From: CBDDKZ01 sp965230415
Lineage (GTDB): Bacteria > Bacteroidota > Bacteroidia > Cytophagales > JAAEPT01
DNA: 64,000 bases
Assembly: GCA_965230415.1 (NCBI GenBank)
Contig: CBDDKZ010000005.1
Coordinates: 1,240,001-1,304,000, forward strand
Direction of reading: 5' to 3'
The position numbers were made by a program, and so were the translations under genes. The first letter of the stretch is position 1. Each line of letters begins with the position of its first letter. Shown piece after piece: positions 40,169-48,028 of this stretch. Under the pieces are notes generated by a model that saw only the letters and a list, made by a program, of their open reading frames with translations, was not told where the DNA came from and ran no database searches.

Positions 40169-41635
40169 ATGCCTGATAATACCAACTCTACCAATCTGGT
40201 CTCCGGAAATTATGTGCAATTGCTCATTTCAATATGTGTTGCAATCGGAACCTTTTCATTTGTATCACCCAAGGTATTTACTTTTTTAGACAGTTTTTGT
40301 AAAACGGCAGAATTGCAGACTAGCATGTTTGCTTTGTTCTTTGTGTCCTACCCACTGTTACCAGTTCTCGGATTTCTCCTTATTTACAGTATAACCGCCG
40401 ACATAAAAATCCGAAATATTATCATTTTTCAACACAAAAAGGCTAACCTCAACACTAGCAAACTACTTCTGCTGATCACTACCTCCGTACTTTTTGTTAA
40501 TATAATTGGTATGATATATGGTTTTGTATCTATTAAAGCCGCACCTTTTAGTGATTATACGGAATACAAAGAGGAGCGCAACAAGTGTAATAACGTTGAT
40601 ACATTCTTTCAGCTGACCAATAATGCCATTACACACAAAAATGCGGAGCAAAAAATGAATGTGATCTTTCCATATGATAGTACTAATGCAAAAGACTCAG
40701 TTAAAACGTGCTCATATGCAGACAACATATTCCTTGAATTGGCTGCTCACTCTTTAATCAGTACAAAAAAATCTCCTTTTGAAAAGGGAAATTACGACAC
40801 ATGTTGTGTTATAAAGAACATGGATTTAGTATCTTCTACGGCATTAGATTCGTTCAAAACTGCGCTTGGTTTTCAAGACACCATCATGCAATTAAATAAG
40901 TTACGTCTTGAAACTTTATATGCAAAAACCACGCGTAAAGAATTTGAAACCCTTTTCAAATTATACCGTAACTTTTTGGTATTTGGCATCGCCCTACTCT
41001 CAATTATATGTGTATATATCTTAATACAATTGTCCAGACGAGCCGAATCATGCAGTCGGGTTAACACGCTAATGAAATCATTATCTGGCTGTTACTTACT
41101 CATGCTTTTACAGCTGGTACAGCCTATCAAGGCCGAACATATCCCTTTAGATAACAATGGTTTTGAATATAAATTTCACAACTGGTATTTGCCTACTTCG
41201 ATTAGCAACGAAACGAGTGAATGGAATCAATATGACAACCGGATTTATAAAAATTATTATGGGAATAATATAAAGTTAGATGCCTCCGAACCTGAAACCC
41301 CAACATGGAACCCGGAAATCATTGAAAGTGAATTGAAGCCTTTGAACAAGACTTTAAAGGACAGCATCAAACTGAAACTGACCAATGTGATTAAAACAAA
41401 GGACGGTAATATTACTATTAAATTGGAACCTGCATCCAGTACAAAAGATACAATTATTGTGACACCTGGCACTGTAAAGGTAGATTTAGGAGCTGTTACG
41501 GACGCTATTGGAAACACCAATAAAGAAATTAACTCTTTGACTAATATTTTGAAGAACCGATTTCAAACAATGCAAAATGAAAGAAGAAGTTCTGAAGAAG
41601 AACAGATAGAAGAAAGTCTTGATAATGGAAACTAA
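40169..41635 (+). CDS. multi-pass membrane protein with large C-terminal tail, gene D of the envelope operon
   Basis: A 488-residue protein. Hydrophobic segments lie at about residues 12-35 (YVQLLISICVAIGTFSFV), 50-75 (FALFFVSYPLLPVLGFLLIY), 95-115 (LLLLITTSVLFVNIIGMIYG) and 268-290 (FLVFGIALLSIICVYILIQL), with a weaker one near 305-320. A polar loop of about 150 residues with several Cys separates TM3 and TM4. The C-terminal third is soluble and ends in a Glu-rich coiled-coil-like tail (EERRSSEEEQIEESLDNGN type composition). No family recognised. It would link the cytoplasm or periplasm to the secreted partners A, C and E. Gene E follows after 18 bases. Confidence 0.7.
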   Translation: MPDNTNSTNLVSGNYVQLLISICVAIGTFSFVSPKVFTFLDSFCKTAELQTSMFALFFVSYPLLPVLGFLLIYSITADIKIRNIIIFQHKKANLNTSKLLLLITTSVLFVNIIGMIYGFVSIKAAPFSDYTEYKEERNKCNNVDTFFQLTNNAITHKNAEQKMNVIFPYDSTNAKDSVKTCSYADNIFLELAAHSLISTKKSPFEKGNYDTCCVIKNMDLVSSTALDSFKTALGFQDTIMQLNKLRLETLYAKTTRKEFETLFKLYRNFLVFGIALLSIICVYILIQLSRRAESCSRVNTLMKSLSGCYLLMLLQLVQPIKAEHIPLDNNGFEYKFHNWYLPTSISNETSEWNQYDNRIYKNYYGNNIKLDASEPETPTWNPEIIESELKPLNKTLKDSIKLKLTNVIKTKDGNITIKLEPASSTKDTIIVTPGTVKVDLGAVTDAIGNTNKEINSLTNILKNRFQTMQNERRSSEEEQIEESLDNGN

Positions 41636-41653
41636 CAACAAACTTCATACATT

Positions 41654-42343
41654 ATGAACAAATTAACTTTTTTTACTAGCACACTTTTGCTAATTCTAAC
41701 AATGGTAGCTCATGCAAATTTCCTGCATTTTAAAGACCATCGCAGAATAATTCACTCGGGGCTTAATCAAATAGAAGACAAAATTCATAAAATAGGTGAT
41801 ACTTCAAGTTATGGTCAGAAGCGCATCTATTTGAAAGAGATCCAAAAAATTCTATCACTTGAAATTGACAGTTTAAGAAAAGATAGAATGCGACCGAAGA
41901 AAAAAGAATTAGCTATTAAGCACCTTCAAACTATGTCCCACTCTATTTCCGATTATGAAATATCTTTAACTATAATTAAAAAGCTTGACTCTGATTTGAA
42001 GTCTATAGACTTGGATTTCAACCAACTAAGTTCTAATCACAAAAAATTGAAGCAAAGTTTGAAAACACTGAGAGACTCCTTGAAAGATAACGATCAATAT
42101 AGTGATAATGCACATGCTTTTTTTCTGCAATTATCTAATAATCTAAATAACTACTCATCAATTTCCGAACAGTTCTCCTCAATTCGCTCAGAATATTACG
42201 AGGTTTTAGAAAAAACTAAAGACGAAAAGTCCTATCAAAAAGATATTTGGACCCAAATACAAACAATACGTAATGAACTGAAACTAGAGCGTTTAAGAAT
42301 CTACAACAAAAAATCCTTGGAAAAATCCAAAAAACACGCATGA
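41654..42343 (+). CDS. exported coiled-coil protein, gene E of the envelope operon
   Basis: A 229-residue protein with a signal peptide (MNKLTFFTSTLLLILTMVAHA). Nearly all of the mature part is a charged helical sequence with heptad-like leucine/isoleucine spacing (IKKLDSDLKSIDLDFNQLSS, LKQSLKTLRDSLKDN), so it is probably an elongated periplasmic coiled coil. No family recognised. The last 39 bases of the gene and the following non-coding bases are repeated exactly at 44304-44362, left over from a local duplication. It is the last gene of the operon, converging with a kinase fragment. Confidence 0.7.
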   Translation: MNKLTFFTSTLLLILTMVAHANFLHFKDHRRIIHSGLNQIEDKIHKIGDTSSYGQKRIYLKEIQKILSLEIDSLRKDRMRPKKKELAIKHLQTMSHSISDYEISLTIIKKLDSDLKSIDLDFNQLSSNHKKLKQSLKTLRDSLKDNDQYSDNAHAFFLQLSNNLNNYSSISEQFSSIRSEYYEVLEKTKDEKSYQKDIWTQIQTIRNELKLERLRIYNKKSLEKSKKHA

Positions 42344-42475
42344 AACTTCGCACAGAACGACTAAAAAACTAAAACTTTCCTTTAACATTTTCTGTATCAA
42401 TCACATACTCCCATTTGGACAGCAATTTAACAATGGTCTTCAGGGTAATTAGCTTGAGGAGGTAATCATCAAACT
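42304..42475. repeat. direct repeat, left copy (gene E end / kinase end junction)
   Basis: About 172 bases repeated at 44304-44475, at an offset of exactly 2000. The first 59 bases (gene E 3' end, its stop and the intergenic bases) are identical. The rest, coding for the kinase C terminus on the minus strand, is roughly 80-85 percent identical and fades out near 42475. Confidence 0.9.
42369..42475 (-). pseudogene. 3' fragment of a hybrid histidine kinase gene
   Basis: Read on the minus strand, this encodes FDDYLLKLITLKTIVKLLSK followed by WEYVIDTENVKGKF and a stop. It is the receiver-domain C terminus of a kinase closely related to, but not identical with, the intact one at 44369-45730. Upstream of 42475 the similarity stops abruptly, so this is a truncated remnant. 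A short hairpin (CAGGCTT / AAGCCTG, 42513-42529) lies in the unexplained sequence beyond. The changes look like those of a diverged paralogue, not random decay. Confidence 0.75.
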
Positions 42476-42623
42476 CGTCTCTTCGCGATTTATAATCGGG
42501 AAGCCCTATCGCAGGCTTTGTAAGCCTGTAATAAACATAGGATAATATTCTTTTGTATAATATCAGGATCACATGTTTCCACCGTAAGTAATCTGTAGGT
42601 AGAGATCCTATGATAAGCGCACA

Positions 42624-42636
42624 GGATTACGAATCC
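42624..42636. repeat. 13-bp target-site duplication, left
   Basis: GGATTACGAATCC flanks the IS4-group element. The same 13 bases occur at 44043-44055. The length fits the 11-13 bp duplications of the IS4 group. Confidence 0.88.
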
Positions 42637-44042
42637 AATGTCGTTTAGTTAGTGAATTTTTCGTTTGTGTATGAAAAAATGTTATTGTAAATTAAAGTCA
42701 ACAAAAACGTTATAGTATTATAGGGGCATATTAGTTAAAAAAATAGTAAACCTGATAGAAGATGAAGAGTTTAAATGCCGCAACACCTGCGGCTGTAAAG
42801 GATTTATCAGAAACAGGACCCTGACATTCAAGCGATTGATAATTTTTATTAGTAGCGTGCTCACCAAATCAATACAGAAAGAACTTAATTCCTTTTTTGC
42901 CAAACTTTCTGGTAAGGATTATAGTATTTTGGAGGTAACCAAAGGCGCACTAACTCAGGCACGAGCCAAGCTAAAACCTGATGCATTCGTAGAGTTGAGT
43001 GATCTTGCCGTATCAGAGTTTTATGAAAACGAAGCTTTTCGTACGTGGAAAGGGTTTAGATTACTTGCTATTGACGGTAGTACATCTCATTTACCTATGC
43101 ACCCCAGTATCAAAGAAGATTTTGGTTCTCAAATGGTGGGATGTAAAGGTAATGTAGAAACAAGTATAGCAAGGACCTCGTTGTTTTATGATGTGCTGAA
43201 CTGTATTACCTTAAGTGCGCAAATAGACAGTCATAGCGTATCAGAAAACACGTTATTGAATAAGCACTTGGCATTGGATAAATTTAGCCAAACAGATATG
43301 GTGTTGCTAGATAGAGGCTATTCTTCTAATGCGCTGATGTATGAATTACATCACAAAGGAGTTGGTTATTGTATGCGCATGAGGAGTTCATGGAAACAAG
43401 TACGTGAATTTGCCGATTCCGGTGAACAGAGTCGTATTGTCGTATTTCACTTAGCAAGGAAAGATAGAAAACTACAGGAAAAGTACTGTTCAGATACCGA
43501 TTATGTGACATGCAGGTTAGTTGCGATTACCTTAGATACAGGAGAAAAAGAAATACTCTGTACCTCGTTATTGGATGAACAAGAATATACACTGGAAGAT
43601 ATGAAGGCCCTGTATCATTTTCGGTGGAATATCGAAGAGGCATATAAATTACTAAAAGTGAGGATGCAGCTGAGTAATTACAGTGGCAAAACTTCCAATT
43701 CGGTAAGGCAAGATTTCTTTGCTAAGCTATTTATGATGAATATGTGCGCAATCATGTCATTTCCGATTGAAGAAAAAGTAAGACAGGAAAACCAAGTCAA
43801 TAACCTTGAACACCCTAAACAAGTTAACAAAACCAATGCAATATCAACTTTAAAAGAAGCTTGGTCAACACTTTGGCTTAAAAGAAAATCCAGAGAGATC
43901 TTAACTGCATTTGACGAAATACTTTTGAAAACAAAGGAAATCGTCAGGAAAGACAGAAAATTTGAAAGAAAGAAATACAGATACCCTGATAAAAAGCCCA
44001 GCCCGCCTTACAAAAGCATATAAGTCTTATCTAAACGACATT
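42637..44042 (+). mobile_element. IS4-group insertion sequence, 1406 bp
   Basis: The terminal inverted repeats are AATGTCGTTTAG (42637-42648) and CTAAACGACATT (44031-44042). A 13-bp direct duplication GGATTACGAATCC lies outside each end. The left end resembles the E. coli IS4 end (AATGCCGATCAGTTAAG). A single transposase gene fills the element. It inserted into the spacer between the two copies of the 172-bp direct repeat. Removing it and one copy of the duplication joins 42636 to 44056. Confidence 0.9.
42836..44023 (+). CDS. IS4-family transposase
   Basis: A DDE transposase of about 395 residues from the TTG at 42836. Catalytic signs are AIDGSTSHLP (first Asp), LLDRGYSS (second Asp) and the IS4 signature YHFRWNIEEAYKLLK, which has the Y-(2)-R-(3)-E-(6)-K spacing. 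The frame is open and protein-like further upstream to about 42716 (LVKKIVNLIEDEEF, CGCKGFIRNRTLTFKRL), matching the usual N terminus of relatives. No ATG, GTG or TTG is available there, so translation may start at a rare codon, or the start has been lost. The rest of the frame is intact. Confidence 0.9.
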   Translation: MIIFISSVLTKSIQKELNSFFAKLSGKDYSILEVTKGALTQARAKLKPDAFVELSDLAVSEFYENEAFRTWKGFRLLAIDGSTSHLPMHPSIKEDFGSQMVGCKGNVETSIARTSLFYDVLNCITLSAQIDSHSVSENTLLNKHLALDKFSQTDMVLLDRGYSSNALMYELHHKGVGYCMRMRSSWKQVREFADSGEQSRIVVFHLARKDRKLQEKYCSDTDYVTCRLVAITLDTGEKEILCTSLLDEQEYTLEDMKALYHFRWNIEEAYKLLKVRMQLSNYSGKTSNSVRQDFFAKLFMMNMCAIMSFPIEEKVRQENQVNNLEHPKQVNKTNAISTLKEAWSTLWLKRKSREILTAFDEILLKTKEIVRKDRKFERKKYRYPDKKPSPPYKSI

Positions 44043-44055
44043 GGATTACGAATCC
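44043..44055. repeat. 13-bp target-site duplication, right
   Basis: GGATTACGAATCC, identical to 42624-42636, directly follows the right end of the IS4-group element. Confidence 0.88.
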
Positions 44056-44303
44056 TCCGTAGCATGCCTTTATATTTTATTTCTTCTCAGAATTACCTTG
44101 TATTTACCTGTAGATTTGTCGATAACCTGGATAGAAACTAATTTTACTACTAGCATTTTTCTTCTTTCGTTCAAACATGCATAAAGCTAATAATTTAACC
44201 CTGGGACACCCAAGACACCTCAAAAAACTCCCTTAATTAAATGTATTCCTTGTTTTAGACAATAAACTCTAAAAAGTGCGTAAGTCCGGAAAAAGAGGCT
44301 CAT
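44056..44303. other. gene-free spacer between IS element and right direct repeat
   Basis: About 250 AT-rich bases with no gene-like frame. Together with 42476-42636 it is the roughly 410-base filler that separated the two direct-repeat copies before the insertion. Its origin is not visible. Confidence 0.4.
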
Positions 44304-44475
44304 CAACAAAAAATCCTTGGAAAAATCCAAAAAACACGCATGAAACTTCGCACAGAACGACTGAAAACCTAAAACTTGCCTTTCACATTTTCTGTATCAA
44401 TCACAAATTTCCATTTGGACAGCAATTTAACAATGGTATTTAGCGTAATGGGCTTAGGCAGGTAATCGTCGAAGC
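44304..44475. repeat. direct repeat, right copy
   Basis: This copy starts with the last 39 bases of gene E including its stop codon (44305-44343, an orphan gene end without the rest of the gene). It runs through the spacer into the 3' end of the intact histidine kinase. It is the counterpart of 42304-42475. Confidence 0.9.
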
Positions 44476-45730
44476 CCTGCGCCAAATACTTGTCGATATC
44501 ACCCTCCATAGCATGTGCGCTTAAAGCAATTATTGGTGATTTACATGCAGTATGATTTTTAATATAGCGGGTCGCTTCTGTACCATCCATAATTGGCATT
44601 TGAATATCCATGAAAATCAAATCGAAGTATTGCTCATTCACTTCGGTAATTGCAGAAGTACCACTATTTACATCTACCACTTTGCAACCCAGGTTTTCGA
44701 GCACAATTCTGGCCACGGCAATATTAACCGGGTTATCATCTACTACCAACACTTTGAAATTAAACTTCTGATTTAAATCTATCATATCTGTATGTTTATG
44801 CTCTTTCCTCAATTTCTGCGCTTTAAAGGTAAACCAGAAGTTACTACCTTCGCCTTCTTTGCTTATAACGCCAATTTCTCCGTCCATTAGCTCAACCAAC
44901 TTCTTGCATATGGACAAGCCTAAGCCCGTTCCACTCGTCGTCCCGTTAGCATGCGTACTAAACTGTTGATATTCCTGAAACAAGTATTTTTGATCCTCAT
45001 CTGATATACCACATCCGTTATCAATAATCTCTAACTTAATCAACATACGCTCATCATCTTGCAATTTCCGACTGGACATGCGGATTTTCACGTTTCCCTC
45101 GTCAGTAAATTTGATGGCATTCCCCAAAAGATTTGATACAATTTGAGTAATTCTGGCGGGATCAGATTCGATAATCTCGGGAAAGTCAGATTCAATATTT
45201 TTTTCTATAAGTATCTTTTTTTGTTTCAGTGAGGCCGCAAATAAACCCTCCACTTTGCAAACGATGTCGAAAACACTCATCGGTTTCTTATCGATACGCA
45301 TATGACCTGCTTCAATTTTAGAAAGATCGAGTATGTCGTTGATTATGGCCAATAAATCGTGAGATGATCTTCTAATTATATCTACATATTCTTTTTGTTT
45401 AATGTCAAGATTTGTATGTTCTCTCAATACATCTAACATACCAATAATACCATTCATTGGAGTACGAATTTCGTGGCTCATTTTGGCCAGAAAAAGTGAC
45501 TTGAAATTCAGTTTGGCCTCAATAATGGCTTTTTCAGAGTTAAGCGCTGCTACTTTTGTTGCCTCTTCTGTCTTATAGGCCAAATCTTCCGACAGGTATT
45601 TTAATCCATAAAGAATCTCCTGTATATTGGGGTCAGTTTCTTCATCAATTTCCTGCTCAGTCAGAGTCAACTTTCCGTGTGCAATTTCTACGAGGTAATT
45701 ATTTATAATCTCTGACATACTTTTTTCCAT
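44369..45730 (-). CDS. hybrid sensor histidine kinase with receiver domain
   Basis: A 453-residue cytoplasmic kinase without TM segments. A short N-terminal region (1-60) leads into HisKA with the phospho-accepting His in AKMSHEIRTPMNGIIGM (about residue 86). The HATPase domain has NLLGNAIKFTDEG (N box, about 200), DNGCGISDE and GTSGTGLGLSICKKLVELM. A receiver domain begins at KVLVVDDNPVN (about 330) with the phosphorylated Asp in FMDIQMPIMDG (about 373) and Lys in YLPKPI (about 424). No sensor domain is visible, so input probably comes through a partner, most likely the STAS-like protein encoded 8 bases upstream. It faces the envelope operon and shares a duplicated junction with it. Confidence 0.95.
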   Translation of the reverse strand: MEKSMSEIINNYLVEIAHGKLTLTEQEIDEETDPNIQEILYGLKYLSEDLAYKTEEATKVAALNSEKAIIEAKLNFKSLFLAKMSHEIRTPMNGIIGMLDVLREHTNLDIKQKEYVDIIRRSSHDLLAIINDILDLSKIEAGHMRIDKKPMSVFDIVCKVEGLFAASLKQKKILIEKNIESDFPEIIESDPARITQIVSNLLGNAIKFTDEGNVKIRMSSRKLQDDERMLIKLEIIDNGCGISDEDQKYLFQEYQQFSTHANGTTSGTGLGLSICKKLVELMDGEIGVISKEGEGSNFWFTFKAQKLRKEHKHTDMIDLNQKFNFKVLVVDDNPVNIAVARIVLENLGCKVVDVNSGTSAITEVNEQYFDLIFMDIQMPIMDGTEATRYIKNHTACKSPIIALSAHAMEGDIDKYLAQGFDDYLPKPITLNTIVKLLSKWKFVIDTENVKGKF

Positions 45731-45738
45731 TCTTGAGC

Positions 45739-46206
45739 TTATTTGTCTTCACGCGGAATAAGTTTCGCTTCTTTTAATCCATATTTGGTAAATTGGTTGA
45801 GAGCCTCTTGCAAGGTACTTGATATGGTATATGAATCGAATCCAAGACCTCCCAACGAAAATTTGGCCAGGAGATTAATCATTTTGTTTTTTCCACTATA
45901 TACTGAACAATGAATTATCTGTCTTTTGATTTTCTCCACTTCTTCTGAAATTATTGCCCTGATTAATGCGCTTGGTTTACGTGAAGTCGTTAAATCAATT
46001 AGAAGGAAGTAATTTTGTCCGTCTTCTAATATTTTGCGAACCTGTCCAAACATTGTGCGCACTGTGAATTCACTCAAATAGGAAGCATCGTCATAAACGA
46101 TCACATTATTTTGATATAACACCACTCTTTGGGCTAGCTTGGCCCTTTCTGCTTCCGTATCCACATGCGTTGTAATGGTATTTGTCACATTCGTCATTTC
46201 AGCCAT
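45739..46206 (-). CDS. small STAS-like protein upstream of the histidine kinase
   Basis: A 155-residue cytoplasmic protein. After a Thr/Glu-rich N terminus, alternating strands and helices (VVLYQNNVIVYDDASYL, YFLLIDLTTSRKPSALIRAI, IIHCSVYSGKNKMINLLAKF, YTISSTLQEALNQFTKYGL) resemble SpoIIAA/STAS-like modules. No enzyme motif is seen. It forms an operon with the hybrid kinase (8-base gap) and may be its input partner. Its fold pattern resembles the N-terminal domain of the LuxR regulator at 36780, suggesting that both ends of this locus use the same kind of sensing module. That comparison is by eye and low in confidence. Confidence 0.7.
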   Translation of the reverse strand: MAEMTNVTNTITTHVDTEAERAKLAQRVVLYQNNVIVYDDASYLSEFTVRTMFGQVRKILEDGQNYFLLIDLTTSRKPSALIRAIISEEVEKIKRQIIHCSVYSGKNKMINLLAKFSLGGLGFDSYTISSTLQEALNQFTKYGLKEAKLIPREDK

Positions 46207-46411
46207 TTTCGTTGTTTTAAAATAAACGGATACAACTTCTATTCGTTTCCAAGAAAATGCCCTTTAACACCCATTTTCAGAGTTCTAAATAATATTTATT
46301 AGATCACTTAGGTAAAGTGCTCATTTTGTAGAAATAAATTAGCGATAATGCCTAAAAAGAATTTGTGACTTTAATTATTACAGGATGTATGTTCTTCGAA
46401 AAAAGATTCTA

Positions 46412-46897
46412 TTAAACGACCTGGGCATTGTCACTCTCAAAATAAGAAGCAAAACTTGTACTTGTTTCATAGAGCACCAAGCTGTAAAGTTGGGCGTTTT
46501 CCGGAAGTTCGTTTTTAATGCGCTGAGCAAAATCATACACCAACAATTCACAGGTAGGTTCACCCGGAAAATACACTAGTTTGTGTCCGTTATCCTCCAA
46601 AGTACGAATAAGATCTTCCTGTTTCCCTTCCGGCACAACCAAGGCATGATCAAAGTCGGTGATAATCTCTTCTTTGATTATCTTTTTTAAGTCTTTGAAG
46701 TCCATAACCATCCCGTTCTTAGGATGCCCGGTCTCATTGATTGGTCTCCCCAAAATTGTAACCTGTAGTTTGTAAGTATGTCCATGGATATTTCGACAAG
46801 GGCCATCATAGTCTGATAGAAAATGAGCCATTTCAAATTCAAAGTGTTTCGTCAGTCTAATGACCGGCATGTCGCTATTTTTTGTTGATTTTTGCAT
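46412..46897 (-). CDS. queD: 6-carboxytetrahydropterin synthase / 6-pyruvoyl-tetrahydropterin synthase family
   Basis: A 161-residue enzyme acting on 7,8-dihydroneopterin triphosphate, the second step towards queuosine (QueD) or tetrahydropterins. Zinc ligands are His25 in FEMAH and His38/His40 in IHGHTY. Cys34 directly before this motif is the catalytic residue of the QueD class. DFDHALV (about 98-104) and a Glu in LYETSTS (about 146) complete the site. A second ATG at codon 10 (46870) is an equally likely start. The gene overlaps the end of the SafE-like gene, so it is read as the last gene of the cbb3 oxidase transcript, though its function is unrelated. The symbol follows the Cys-His-Gly-His pattern. 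Confidence 0.88.
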   Translation of the reverse strand: MQKSTKNSDMPVIRLTKHFEFEMAHFLSDYDGPCRNIHGHTYKLQVTILGRPINETGHPKNGMVMDFKDLKKIIKEEIITDFDHALVVPEGKQEDLIRTLEDNGHKLVYFPGEPTCELLVYDFAQRIKNELPENAQLYSLVLYETSTSFASYFESDNAQVV

Positions 46898-47565
46898 GCT
46901 TCGATGTGATGCTCACAATTTGAGCCTGCAAATTTCGGACTTATTACTGGAATTCCCAAACCTAAACCTCTCAAAATGAAAAATAAAGCAATAAAAATCG
47001 TTAAGTAGTTCACCTTGAACCACCGATTACTTTTTATACGCGTTATGATCCAGGATCCAGAAAGCCCTATCACCAATAACATGGGGATTGTGCCCAGACC
47101 AAACAAAGCCATATACAATGCTGCTCCTCCAAGCGTCGGCTGTGCTAAAGCTGCCACCAGTGCGAAGTACACCATGCCGCAAGGTAAAAACCCATGTACG
47201 ACACCTAACATAAACTGACTTGCTAATGTTTTCTTTGGAAGTAATCTGCCAAAATACAACTTCAGTCTCGAGGGAAAAGACCATGTTTTGAACCTAAACT
47301 TCCGGGACGTTACAAACAATACAAGCAAAAGGGAAACCCCGGCAATAATGGACAGGTAATTTTGCCATCCGGCCAAGCGAAGCCCAAGCCCTAAAAAGCC
47401 GATTAACCAACCCAGCATAGAATAGCTGAGCGTTCGTCCAATATTTTGTAAAATTCTGGCGTGCCAGATTCTTTTAGACTGCCCCATGGCCAACACCAAA
47501 GGGCCGCACATGGTGGCACAGTGCAGGCTTCCACCTAATCCCAATATAAATGCCGTCCACAACAT
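46852..47565 (-). CDS. SafE/TauE-like membrane protein of the cbb3 locus
   Basis: A 237-residue inner-membrane protein with about six hydrophobic segments. It opens with GLGGSLHCATMCGPLVLAMG, the Cys-containing signature of the sulfite-exporter-TauE/SafE, DsbD-like family that regularly follows ccoH in Bacteroidota and Proteobacteria. A second glycine/proline block (LGVVHGFLPCGMVYFALVAA) with a Cys lies near residues 115-135. The family is linked to heme or copper handling during oxidase assembly, but its chemistry is not settled. It starts one base after the ccoH stop. Confidence 0.85.
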   Translation of the reverse strand: MLWTAFILGLGGSLHCATMCGPLVLAMGQSKRIWHARILQNIGRTLSYSMLGWLIGFLGLGLRLAGWQNYLSIIAGVSLLLVLFVTSRKFRFKTWSFPSRLKLYFGRLLPKKTLASQFMLGVVHGFLPCGMVYFALVAALAQPTLGGAALYMALFGLGTIPMLLVIGLSGSWIITRIKSNRWFKVNYLTIFIALFFILRGLGLGIPVISPKFAGSNCEHHIEACKNQQKIATCRSLD

Positions 47566-47566
47566 A

Positions 47567-48022
47567 TTAGAGCATAATCTCTCTTTCCAGGTAATAGGAG
47601 TTATCTTCGGTGTGGTAGTTAAGCTTTACAATCCATTTTCCCGGTTCAAATCCATCGGTATTTATTACTAATTCTTTACCTTTCTGCACGCTAATCGGGA
47701 TTTTTTTATCCAATTCGCTATTGGAAGGCCGGTAAAACCATAACTCAGCTCCCAAAACGCCATACTCGGGTGGAAAATGAATAGTTAAATTAGCATCTTT
47801 GGTCACATAATTAAAGTTAATTTGCTCATTTATGTCAGTTGAGCGCTGAGACATATTAATGTGATTTTGGTATTTGATTTCGTGGTCGTAATAGTCTTTT
47901 CTCACTAAATAGACCGGAGATTGCATGCTTCTGTAAACGAATTGCGAAATAAATGCAATAAAGAGCACGAAAGCTGCAATGATCATATATGGAATAAGCG
48001 ATTTTTTCTTTTTTGCTGCCAT
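47567..48022 (-). CDS. ccoH: FixH/CcoH family cbb3 oxidase assembly protein
   Basis: A 151-residue protein with one N-terminal TM segment (LIPYMIIAAFVLFIAFISQF, about residues 8-27) and a periplasmic FixH domain. The segments are SPVYLVRKDYYDHEIKYQNH, LTIHFPPEYG, AELWFYRPSN and GKWIVKLNYHTEDNSYYLE, typical of the family. CcoH is thought to keep the cbb3 oxidase together during assembly and to help CcoI with copper. It lies 6 bases after ccoG and 1 base before the SafE-like gene, in the conserved gene order. Confidence 0.92.
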   Translation of the reverse strand: MAAKKKKSLIPYMIIAAFVLFIAFISQFVYRSMQSPVYLVRKDYYDHEIKYQNHINMSQRSTDINEQINFNYVTKDANLTIHFPPEYGVLGAELWFYRPSNSELDKKIPISVQKGKELVINTDGFEPGKWIVKLNYHTEDNSYYLEREIML

Positions 48023-48028
48023 AGTGTT

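Noticed and set aside
36780..46206. Calling the accessory cassette an anti-phage defence system
   Set aside because: No nuclease, helicase, NTPase, deaminase, NADase or toxin-like motif is seen. The products look like envelope components, so a defence label would be a guess.
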